Part shown: piece by piece, positions 27,287-34,433 of the stretch
How the letters are laid out: each line of letters opens with the position of its first letter
Numbering within the stretch: position 1 is the first letter of the stretch
Notes under the pieces: model-generated
Database searches by the model: none
What the model was told of the DNA's origin: nothing
The model's input: the letters and a program-made list of their open reading frames with translations, nothing else
Made by a program: the position numbers and the translations under genes
Source: Klenkia sesuvii
GTDB lineage: Bacteria; Actinomycetota; Actinomycetes; Mycobacteriales; Geodermatophilaceae
Direction of reading: 5' to 3'
Assembly: GCF_037083825.1 (NCBI RefSeq)
Contig: NZ_JBAPLU010000021.1
Location: 1 to 64,000 of the forward strand
Length of the DNA: 64,000 nucleotides

Positions 27287-28249
27287 TCAGCCGGCGGCCG
27301 TCGCGGCCCGCACCCGGAGCAGCGCGTCCTCGGCCCGCCACCAGGTACCCACCGCACCCTCCAGCGGGTCGCGCAGCGCCCACCCGCTGGTCGCGGTGTA
27401 GCCGGCCGCGCGCAGCGCCGCCTGCGCAGTCGCGGCGACCTCGGCCGGGTCGGCGTCGCCCGGGCCGCCGGCCACCACCCCGAACTGCCGGCCGCTGACC
27501 CGGCTCACGCCCAGGTCGCCGAGCGCCTCGCGCAGCACGTCCCCGGCCCGACGCACCCCGCGCACCGTGCGCACGAGGCCGACGTCCAGGAGCACGACGG
27601 ACATGTCCTCACCCAGCCGACCGGCCCGGACGCCCTCCTCCTGCAGGAACAGCCCCCACCCGCGCCGGTCGGGCAGACCGGTCACGCCGTCGGCGCTGGC
27701 GCGGGCGCGGTCGTGCGCCGCGCGCCGCTCGTCGGCCGCGGCCTCCAGAGCCGACGTGAGCCGGCGACCCAGATCCGCCGCGGCCACCGCCAGCCGGGTG
27801 GCGAAGCGGTCGGCGTCGACGTCGTCGCGGGCGTCGGAGGAGTAGCCGTACACGCTCCCCAGCCGCCGCCCGTCGGGCCCGAGCAGCGCCGCCCCGCCGT
27901 AGGCGGACACCCCGTACCGCTCCGCGACGGAGCGCAGCGCCGGGTCGGCGTGCTGGTGCAGGTCGCGCTCGACCACCGGCCAGTGGTCGACCAGCAGGTG
28001 GTGGCAGGCGGTGTGCTCCACGGGGAGCACCCGCCCGACCGAGGTCGCCCGCCCCCCGGAGCGGGCCGCCAGGCCGGTCCAGGTGCGGTCGGTCATCCGG
28101 CTGACGACCGCCGCCTCGTACCCGTGGCCCGCGGCGAGGTCGTCGACGACGTCCTCAGCTGCCGCGGCGAAGGCCGCCGCCCGGCCGACCCCGTGCACCG
28201 GTGCCACCGCACCCGCAGACCGACGTCCCGACCGCCCGAACACGTCCAT
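27287..28249 (-). CDS. GAF plus degenerate GGDEF regulator, copy 1
   Basis: 320 residues. The order is the same as in the neighbouring paralogue: a GAF-like sensor (VSRMTDRTWTGLAAR ... ACHHLLVDHWPVVERDL ... YGGAALLGPDGRRLGSVYG), a short helix, then a GGDEF-like domain entered by DGVTGLPDRRGW. The signature loop is RVSGRQFGVV, again lacking GGDEF catalytic residues. It may bind a ligand or act as an anti-regulator; no DNA-binding motif is visible. ATG at 28249 has GGGAGGG 4 bases upstream. A 77-base gap separates it from copy 2, so read-through or a second promoter is possible. Confidence 0.7.
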   Translation of the reverse strand: MDVFGRSGRRSAGAVAPVHGVGRAAAFAAAAEDVVDDLAAGHGYEAAVVSRMTDRTWTGLAARSGGRATSVGRVLPVEHTACHHLLVDHWPVVERDLHQHADPALRSVAERYGVSAYGGAALLGPDGRRLGSVYGYSSDARDDVDADRFATRLAVAAADLGRRLTSALEAAADERRAAHDRARASADGVTGLPDRRGWGLFLQEEGVRAGRLGEDMSVVLLDVGLVRTVRGVRRAGDVLREALGDLGVSRVSGRQFGVVAGGPGDADPAEVAATAQAALRAAGYTATSGWALRDPLEGAVGTWWRAEDALLRVRAATAAG

Positions 28250-28265
28250 CGATCCCTCCCGCACC

Positions 28266-28298
28266 CAGAACGGAACCATTCCGTCCGAATGTGTTCTG
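28266..28298. promoter_or_regulatory. Inverted repeats upstream of the exosortase-locus regulators
   Basis: CGGAA-N3-TTCCG (28271-28283) lies inside a wider repeat CAGAAC-N21-GTTCTG. Both are centred 30-35 bases before the ATG of the first regulator. They look like an operator, but no regulator is known. Part of the motif (CCGGAACAGAA) recurs just upstream of the second regulator gene near 27230. Confidence 0.35.
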
Positions 28299-28358
28299 GA
28301 TCGGCAGCCGCCCGGGCGACTTGAGCCGACCGGGCACCCCCTCCGGGGGACCGGGTGC

Positions 28359-29648
28359 TCAGGCGATGAGGCCGGCCTGCCGCAGCGACCGCAGGGAGGG
28401 CTCGACGCGGTGGGTCGGACCGACCACCGGCGCCAACGGGTCGAGGGTCTTGAGCCCCTCGCCGGTGTTGAGGACGACGGTCTCGGCCGCGGGGTCCAGC
28501 AGCCCAACCTCCACCAGCTGGCGCAGCACGGCGGTGGTGACCCCGCCCGCGGTCTCGGCGAACACCCCGGTGGTACGGGCGAGGTCGCGGATGCCGGCCA
28601 CGATCTCCTCGTCGCCCACCCGGCCGACCGACCCACCGGTGCGGCGGATCGCGTCGAGGGCGTAGGGGCCGTCGGCGGGGTTGCCGATGTTGAGCGATTT
28701 GGCGATGCCGGTGGGCTTGACGGGCTTGACGACGTCCCAGCCGTTCTCGAACGCGGTGGCGATCGGGTCGCAGCCGGCCGACTGCGCGCCGAACACCTTC
28801 CACGGCGTGTCGGCGACGATGCCGGCGGCCACCAGCTCCTTCCAGGCCTTGTCGACCTTGGTGAGCAGCGAGCCCGACGCCATGGGGATGACCACCTGGG
28901 CCGGGATGCGCCAGCCCAGCTGCTCGGCGATCTCGTAGCCGACGGTCTTGGAGCCCTCGGCGTAGTAGGGCCGGACGTTCTGGTTGACGAACGCGGCGTC
29001 CTCGAACTCGTCGGTCTCGGCCAGCTCGCTGGTCAGCCGGTTGACCTCGTCGTAGGAGCCCTCGACCGCGACGAGGGCCTGGCCGTACACCGCCGACTGC
29101 ACGATCTTGCCCGGCTCGAGGTCGCTGGGCACGAAGACGTAGGAGGGCAGGCCGTTGCGCGCGGCGTGCGCGGCCACCGAGTTGGCCAGGTTGCCGGTCG
29201 AGGCGCAGGCGATCTTCGTGTAGCCGAAGCCCTTGGCCGCCGTGGCGGCCAGGCTCACCACGCGGTCCTTGAACGAGTGGGTGGGGTTGGCCGAGTCGTC
29301 CTTCACCCACAGCGGGGCGGTGAAGCCCAGCTCGTCGCCGAGGCGCTGGGCGCGCACCAGCGGGGTCATGCCCGGGTCCAGGCTGACCCGCTGGGCGGGG
29401 TCCTGGCCGGTCGGCAGCAGCGGGGCGTAGCGCCAGATGTTCTGCGGCCCGGCCTCGATCTGCGCACGGGTGACCGCACGCATGAGCTCGGGGTCGTAGT
29501 CGACCTCCAGCGGGCCGAAGCACTCGGCGCAGGCGTGCTCGGCGATCAGGCCGAAGGTCGCCCCGCAGTTGCGGCACACCAGGCCGCGGGCGGGGTTGGC
29601 CGGGATCCCCGACGGGGCCGGGGTGTGAGCGGGAGCGGTCAGGGTCAT
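28359..29648 (-). CDS. thrC: Threonine synthase
   Basis: A 429-residue PLP enzyme converting O-phosphohomoserine to threonine. The N-terminal zinc ribbon (CRNCGA ... CAECFG) is typical of this subgroup. The PLP lysine lies in THSFKDRVV, and the phosphate-binding loop is ASTGNLANSVAAHAAR. Serine/glycine-rich SASGSLL-like (MASGSLLTK) and TGEGLKTLD segments complete the fold II active site. ATG at 29648 has GAGGAGG 9-15 bases upstream. The leader carries a SAM-I riboswitch, so expression is expected to fall when SAM is plentiful. It is not in an operon with hom or thrB here. Confidence 0.92.
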   Translation of the reverse strand: MTLTAPAHTPAPSGIPANPARGLVCRNCGATFGLIAEHACAECFGPLEVDYDPELMRAVTRAQIEAGPQNIWRYAPLLPTGQDPAQRVSLDPGMTPLVRAQRLGDELGFTAPLWVKDDSANPTHSFKDRVVSLAATAAKGFGYTKIACASTGNLANSVAAHAARNGLPSYVFVPSDLEPGKIVQSAVYGQALVAVEGSYDEVNRLTSELAETDEFEDAAFVNQNVRPYYAEGSKTVGYEIAEQLGWRIPAQVVIPMASGSLLTKVDKAWKELVAAGIVADTPWKVFGAQSAGCDPIATAFENGWDVVKPVKPTGIAKSLNIGNPADGPYALDAIRRTGGSVGRVGDEEIVAGIRDLARTTGVFAETAGGVTTAVLRQLVEVGLLDPAAETVVLNTGEGLKTLDPLAPVVGPTHRVEPSLRSLRQAGLIA

Positions 29649-29662
29649 GCGACGACTACCTC

Positions 29663-29776
29663 CTCATCTTCCCTGCGACGGGGTCGTCGACCGCGCAGGA
29701 CGGATGGGGCACCTGCTGCTCGCGCAGTGGTTGCCGGGGCTTCATCGGGCCGTGTCCCTCTGCCCCTCTGGATGAG
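29663..29776 (-). promoter_or_regulatory. SAM-I (S-box) riboswitch upstream of thrC
   Basis: Read on the minus strand, the leader begins CTCATC, then AGAGGGGCAGAGGGA, then GGCCCGATGAAGCC and CGGCAACC. That is the conserved S-box core. It continues with GCAGGTGCC, a CCTGCG...CGCAGG P4 stem, and closes with GATGAG. The two ends form a 6-bp P1 helix (29771-29776 with 29663-29668). P1's 3' strand runs directly into GAGGTAG, the probable ribosome-binding site of thrC, 14 bases before the ATG. This favours control at translation initiation, with no separate terminator hairpin visible. Confidence 0.85.
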
Positions 29777-29810
29777 TGGAACGTCGAGAGCCTACTGCAG
29801 GATGGGCCAC

Positions 29811-30629
29811 ATGCCCGTCGCCATCGTCTACACCGACCTCGACGGCACGATGGTCGGCCCGCGCGGGTCGTTCGTGCACACCGCCGACGGCGAGCTGACC
29901 ACCGAGCCCTGGACGGCGCTGCTCGAGCTGCACCGGGCCGGGGTCCCGCTGGTGCTGGTGTCGGGCCGCACGCACGCCCAGCTGCTGGAGGCCGGCCGGG
30001 TGTTCGCCGTCGACGGGTCGATCGCCGAGCTGGGGTCGCTGGTCAGCTGGGCCGGCGGGCGCGAGACCCACCTGCTCACCGGCGAGCTGCCGCAGGAGTT
30101 CGCCGGCCGCGCGCCGGTCGAGGTCATGGCGGAGCTCGGCGTGGTCGACGCGGTGGTGGCCACCTGGCCCGGCCGGGTCGAGTGGCACGCCCCGTGGTCG
30201 AGCACCCACGTCGGCGACGCGATGCTGCGCGGCCGGCTCGACACCGCGGAGGTCGACGCCTGGCTGTCCGAGCAGGGCTGGGGCTGGCTCACCCTCAAGG
30301 ACAACGGCCGGGTGCCGCGCACCCCGCGGGTGACCCTGGCGGTCGAGGGCGACCCGCACGTCTACCACCTCATGCCGCGCGGCATCGGCAAGGGCCACGC
30401 CATCGCCTGGGACCTCGCGCGCCGCGGCCTCGACCCGGCCGACGCCGTCGCGGTGGGCGACTCGGTGAGCGACCTGGAGATGGCCGACGCCGTCGGCCGG
30501 CTGTTCGTCACCGCCAACGGCGCCGCCGTCCCCGGCATGGCCGACGCCGTCGCCGCGCTGCCGAACGTGACCGCCACGGACGGCGCGATGGGCCTCGGCT
30601 GGGCCGAGGCCGTGCGGGCGTCCCTCTAG
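29811..30629 (+). CDS. HAD-family phosphatase
   Basis: 272 residues. Motif I is VYTDLDGTMVG with the nucleophilic Asp near residue 8, motif II is LVSGRT, and the C-terminal VAVGDSVSDLEMADAV is motif IV (GDxxxD). The cap placement fits the Cof/mannosyl-3-phosphoglycerate phosphatase group, which removes phosphate from small sugars. The substrate is unknown. ATG at 29811 is chosen with CAGGATGGG upstream; an in-frame ATG at 29802 is possible. It is divergent from thrC, and its stop shares the CTAG palindrome with the convergent permease gene. Confidence 0.82.
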   Translation: MPVAIVYTDLDGTMVGPRGSFVHTADGELTTEPWTALLELHRAGVPLVLVSGRTHAQLLEAGRVFAVDGSIAELGSLVSWAGGRETHLLTGELPQEFAGRAPVEVMAELGVVDAVVATWPGRVEWHAPWSSTHVGDAMLRGRLDTAEVDAWLSEQGWGWLTLKDNGRVPRTPRVTLAVEGDPHVYHLMPRGIGKGHAIAWDLARRGLDPADAVAVGDSVSDLEMADAVGRLFVTANGAAVPGMADAVAALPNVTATDGAMGLGWAEAVRASL

Positions 30630-31489
30630 GAGGTGACGTCGCGGCGGGCGAAGTGCCGGAAGGCCAGCACGGTGAACAGCGCCGCGTAGAGCAGCGACTG
30701 GATGACGCCGCGGTAGAGGTCACCGCTGTCGACCGGGGTCTGCAGCAGGTCGGTCCAGGCGAACTCCTCCGCGGTCGGGAAGTAGTCCCGGACGGCGCCG
30801 AGCTGCTCGACCTGGTCGAGGATGGCGAACACGAACATCGTGAACACCGACCCGCCGACGGCGGCCAGCGGCGCGTCGGTGACGGTCGAGAGCCAGAACG
30901 CCAGGGTGCCGACGACGAGCAGGTGGACGGCGAGGTAGCCGACCATCCCGGCCAGCCGCAGCAGGCCCTCGCCCTGGTCGATGCCGATGCCGATCGGGGT
31001 CTGGATGTCGGCGAACCCGAAGGCGATCCCCCCGGCCAGGACGGCGACCAGCGTCACGGTCAGCAACGCGGAGACGCTGAGCACGAACGCCGCCGCCCAC
31101 TTCTGCCGCAGCAACCGCATGCGCGGCACCGGGGTGGCCAGGGCGTAGCGCAGGGACCCCCACTGCGCCTCGCTGGCCACGGTGTCGCCGAAGAAGAGGG
31201 CGTAGACCACGACCAGGAAGAAGGAGGTGGTGGCGAACAGCACGAACAGCGTGAAGTTCAGCCCCGACGCAGTGGCCACGTCCACCAGGTTCAGCCGGCC
31301 GTTGGCCTGCGCGTCCTCCGAGGCCCCCAGCTGCAGCGCGGCGATGAGCACCAGCGGCAGAGCGACCATGAGGGCGAAGACCCCGATGGTGCGGCGGCGC
31401 TTGAACTGCCGGCGCAGCTCCACCGACAGCCGCAGGGTGCGCTCGGGCCGGTACCCGGCGACGGCGCCGGTGGTCTGCACGGTGCTCAT
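30626..31489 (-). CDS. ABC transporter permease (ABC-2 type)
   Basis: 287 residues with six predicted helices and an N-terminal cytoplasmic stretch (LRLSVELRRQFKRRRTIGVFAL), as in ABC-2 permeases of export systems. WGSLRYALATPVPRMRLLRQKW is the usual coupling-helix region that contacts the ATPase. The ATG overlaps the stop of the preceding hydrolase-ATPase gene by 4 bases, so the two proteins are made together and should form one transporter. The substrate is unknown. Confidence 0.85.
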   Translation of the reverse strand: MSTVQTTGAVAGYRPERTLRLSVELRRQFKRRRTIGVFALMVALPLVLIAALQLGASEDAQANGRLNLVDVATASGLNFTLFVLFATTSFFLVVVYALFFGDTVASEAQWGSLRYALATPVPRMRLLRQKWAAAFVLSVSALLTVTLVAVLAGGIAFGFADIQTPIGIGIDQGEGLLRLAGMVGYLAVHLLVVGTLAFWLSTVTDAPLAAVGGSVFTMFVFAILDQVEQLGAVRDYFPTAEEFAWTDLLQTPVDSGDLYRGVIQSLLYAALFTVLAFRHFARRDVTS

Positions 31490-34356
31490 GACTCCCCCAC
31501 CAGCGACAGGAACGCGTCCTCCAGGCGACGACGCGGGGTGACCTGCTCGACCCCGACGCCGGCCTCGACCAGCGCGGCGACGGCCTGGGCGCGGCCCAGG
31601 TCGCCGAGCTCGACGACCAGCCCCTCGTCGGCCCGCTCGACCGCGGCACCCAGCCCGGTGAGCACCTGCTCGGCCCGCTGCGGGTCGCCCTCGACGACCA
31701 GCAGCACCGCTCCCCCGGTGCCGATGATCTCCTCGACGGTGCCCTCGGCGACCTTCTGGCCCTTGGCCATCACGACGACGTGCGAGCAGGTCTGCTCGAT
31801 CTCGGCCAGCAGGTGGCTGGAGACGATGACCGTGCGGCCGGTGGCCGCGTAGTCCTGCAGCACCTGCCGCATCGCATGGATCTGCGGCGGGTCCAGCCCG
31901 TTGGTCGGTTCGTCGAGCACCAGCAGGTCGGGCAGGCCGAGCATCCCCTGGGCGATGGCCACCCGCTGCCGCATGCCCTGGGAGTAGGAGCGCACCCGCT
32001 TGTCCAGCGCCTTCCCGAGGCCGGCGATTTCGATCGCCTCGTCCAGGTGCGCGTCGGCCAGCGGCCGGCCGGTCGCCGCCCAGTACAGCTCGAGGTTGTC
32101 CCGACCCGACAGGTGCGGCTGCAGGCCGGTGCCCTCGACGAACGACCCCAGCCGGGACAGCACCGGTGCGCCCGGCGTCGCCGGGTGGCCGAAGACCGAG
32201 ATGGTGCCCTCGGTGGGCCGGATCAGACCCATCAGCATGCGCAGCGAGGTGGTCTTCCCGGCCCCGTTGGGGCCCAGCAGGCCGAGCACCTGACCGCGGC
32301 GCACCTCGAACGACAGGTCCCGGACGGCGGTGAACCCGTCCTTGTAGCTCTTCGTGACACCGGTGAACCGCAGCGGCACGTCCTCGCCGTCGGGCTCGAC
32401 CACCGAGAGCTGCCGGCGCCGGCGGGCGCCCCACAGCTTCGCCACGACCACCCCGCCGACGGCCAGCGCGGCCAGCACGCCGAGCAGCACCCACCACCGC
32501 GTCGCACCCGTGGCGCTCTGCACGCTGCCGGTGACGGTGGGCGCGGCGACCGCGGCACCGTCGGCCAGCCCCACCGCGTACACCGACGACTCGGCGGGGG
32601 CGGCGAAGGCCTGGTCGGTGGAGGACACCAGCACGCGCATGGTGTGCCCGGCCTCGAAGCGGTGCACGATGCCCGGCAGCGTCACCTCGACCTCGGTGGG
32701 CGCGGTCGGGTCGGTCGACAGCCCGGTCAACGACAGCGGCGCGACCAGGCCCGCGGGCAGGGTCTGCGCGCCGTCGGCCGCGACGTCGTAGAGCTTGGCG
32801 AACAGCGTCGCCGTGCCCGTCGGGGAGGACACGGTCAGCGTCACGGTCGAGGCGCCCACGACGTCGACCGCGTCGTCCAGCGGCTCGGAGTCGAAGGCGG
32901 CGAACTGGCCGGGGATCTCCACCGTCGTCCCGCCGAGCGCGGCGGTCACGGCACCGAGGCCGGGCACGGTGGTGATGGCCGCCGGGTTGCCGCCGGGCGG
33001 GGTGACGACCGGGGAGGTGGTGCCCGACAGCGGGACGGCGACCCGCTGCACGGGGTCACCGGTCAGCCCCGGGTAGGCCGCTGCCGTCTCGGTCTGCCCG
33101 CCACCGCGCACGCTGCCGGCGGCCGCGCTGACCCCGGTGGGCACGGGGAAGGTGAACCCGGTGCCCGGGTCGGCGCCCTCGCCCCGCAGGTGGACGTCGA
33201 ACCAGCCGGCGACCAGGTCGCGCAGGTCGGCGGTGTCGCCCTCCGAGGCGCTGGCGTCGTGGCCGCCGTCGTACCAGACGACCCTCACCGGGGTGCCGTT
33301 CGCCGCGATGCCGCGGGCGTTGGCGTCGGCCTGCCCGAGGCCGAAGAGGGAGTCCTTCGTGCCCTGCACCAGCAGGGTGGGTGCGGTGATGCGATCGAGC
33401 ACACCAGCCGGGGACGACCGGTCAAGCACCGTGGCGATCTCGGGGGTGAGCGTGCCGCTGGCCGCAGCCGCCTGGTACGCGGCGCAGACCTCGGCCCGGA
33501 ACCGGCCGCAGGTCAAGGCCTGCTCGACGGCCGCGGAGTCCAGCGTCGAGGGGTCGACGTCGGGGAGCGCGCCCCCGGACCCCGCGGTGGCCCCACCGGT
33601 CAGCGAGGCCAGCAGGCCGTCGCCGGTGGGCACCGACCCGGCCCCGAAGAACAGCCCGGACCACAGCCGCTTGAACACCCCGCTGCCCCCGGTGCTCGGC
33701 GTGGCCGCCGGGGTGCTGCCGTCGACGGCGCCGGCCTGGGACGGGAAGAGGGCGGTGGTGAGCGAGTTCCAGGTGATTTGCGGGGCGATCGCGTCGACCC
33801 GGTCGTCGTAGGCCGCGCCCAGCAGGGCGAGCGCCCCGCCGTAGCTGGCGCCGGCCACGCCGACCCGCGGGTCGCCGGGGGCGTCCAGCTGCACGTCGTC
33901 GCGCGCGGCCAGGACGTCGAGCAGGGTGGACAGGTCGGCCACCTCGTAGCGCGGGTCGTCGAGGCCGATCTGCCCGGTGCTGGCACCGAACCCGCGCGCG
34001 GAGTAGGTCAGCACCACGTAGCCGCGGGCCGCCAGGTCGCGGGCGTCGGCGGCCACCGACTGCTTGCTGCCGCCGAACCCGTGGGCCAGGACCACCGCCG
34101 GGGCGGGGTCCGCGGCGGTGGCCGAGGCGGGCACGTAGGTGGTGGTGTCCAGCTCGACGGCGTCGGCCCCGGCGCCGGAGGGCACCGTGGCGTCGTCGGT
34201 GGCGACGTCCTCGGCGGCGCGGGCCGGGGCGGCCGCGGGGACGGCGACCGGCAGGGCCAGCAGGGCGGCGGCGAGCAGGACGGTGGTGAGGGCCGCGAGC
34301 GCCGCACGTGCGCCGGGGCGCGGGCGGGGACGCACGAGCCCGGCGGTGGGACGCAC
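31486..34356 (-). CDS. Exported alpha/beta hydrolase fused to ABC ATPase
   Basis: 956 residues in one open frame. Signal/anchor about 17-48. Alpha/beta hydrolase of the CocE/X-prolyl peptidase type, residues 70-400: HGFGG, nucleophile Ser171 in GASYGG, Asp335 (GTKDSL), His366 (DGGHDAS). A jelly-roll-like region, 430-600, as in CocE enzymes. Membrane helix 621-643 followed by RRRR. Cytoplasmic ABC ATPase 660-956 with Walker A GPNGAGKT (695-702), signature YSQGM (791-795), Walker B LLVLDE (811-816) and H-loop His848. Topology therefore places the hydrolase outside and the ATPase inside. The GTG start at 34356 and the uninterrupted frame make an accidental fusion unlikely. Stop overlaps the permease start. 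Confidence 0.85.
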   Translation of the reverse strand: MRPTAGLVRPRPRPGARAALAALTTVLLAAALLALPVAVPAAAPARAAEDVATDDATVPSGAGADAVELDTTTYVPASATAADPAPAVVLAHGFGGSKQSVAADARDLAARGYVVLTYSARGFGASTGQIGLDDPRYEVADLSTLLDVLAARDDVQLDAPGDPRVGVAGASYGGALALLGAAYDDRVDAIAPQITWNSLTTALFPSQAGAVDGSTPAATPSTGGSGVFKRLWSGLFFGAGSVPTGDGLLASLTGGATAGSGGALPDVDPSTLDSAAVEQALTCGRFRAEVCAAYQAAAASGTLTPEIATVLDRSSPAGVLDRITAPTLLVQGTKDSLFGLGQADANARGIAANGTPVRVVWYDGGHDASASEGDTADLRDLVAGWFDVHLRGEGADPGTGFTFPVPTGVSAAAGSVRGGGQTETAAAYPGLTGDPVQRVAVPLSGTTSPVVTPPGGNPAAITTVPGLGAVTAALGGTTVEIPGQFAAFDSEPLDDAVDVVGASTVTLTVSSPTGTATLFAKLYDVAADGAQTLPAGLVAPLSLTGLSTDPTAPTEVEVTLPGIVHRFEAGHTMRVLVSSTDQAFAAPAESSVYAVGLADGAAVAAPTVTGSVQSATGATRWWVLLGVLAALAVGGVVVAKLWGARRRRQLSVVEPDGEDVPLRFTGVTKSYKDGFTAVRDLSFEVRRGQVLGLLGPNGAGKTTSLRMLMGLIRPTEGTISVFGHPATPGAPVLSRLGSFVEGTGLQPHLSGRDNLELYWAATGRPLADAHLDEAIEIAGLGKALDKRVRSYSQGMRQRVAIAQGMLGLPDLLVLDEPTNGLDPPQIHAMRQVLQDYAATGRTVIVSSHLLAEIEQTCSHVVVMAKGQKVAEGTVEEIIGTGGAVLLVVEGDPQRAEQVLTGLGAAVERADEGLVVELGDLGRAQAVAALVEAGVGVEQVTPRRRLEDAFLSLVGES

Positions 34357-34433
34357 GGCGGGTGAACGGACGGTGGACGGCCTGTGTTCCGCGCCCGGCC
34401 GACCTGTGCGTCGACCGTGCCCGGCGGGTCGGC

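Noticed and set aside
26127..28249. Active diguanylate cyclases
   Set aside because: Neither protein has GGDEF or GGEEF in the signature loop.
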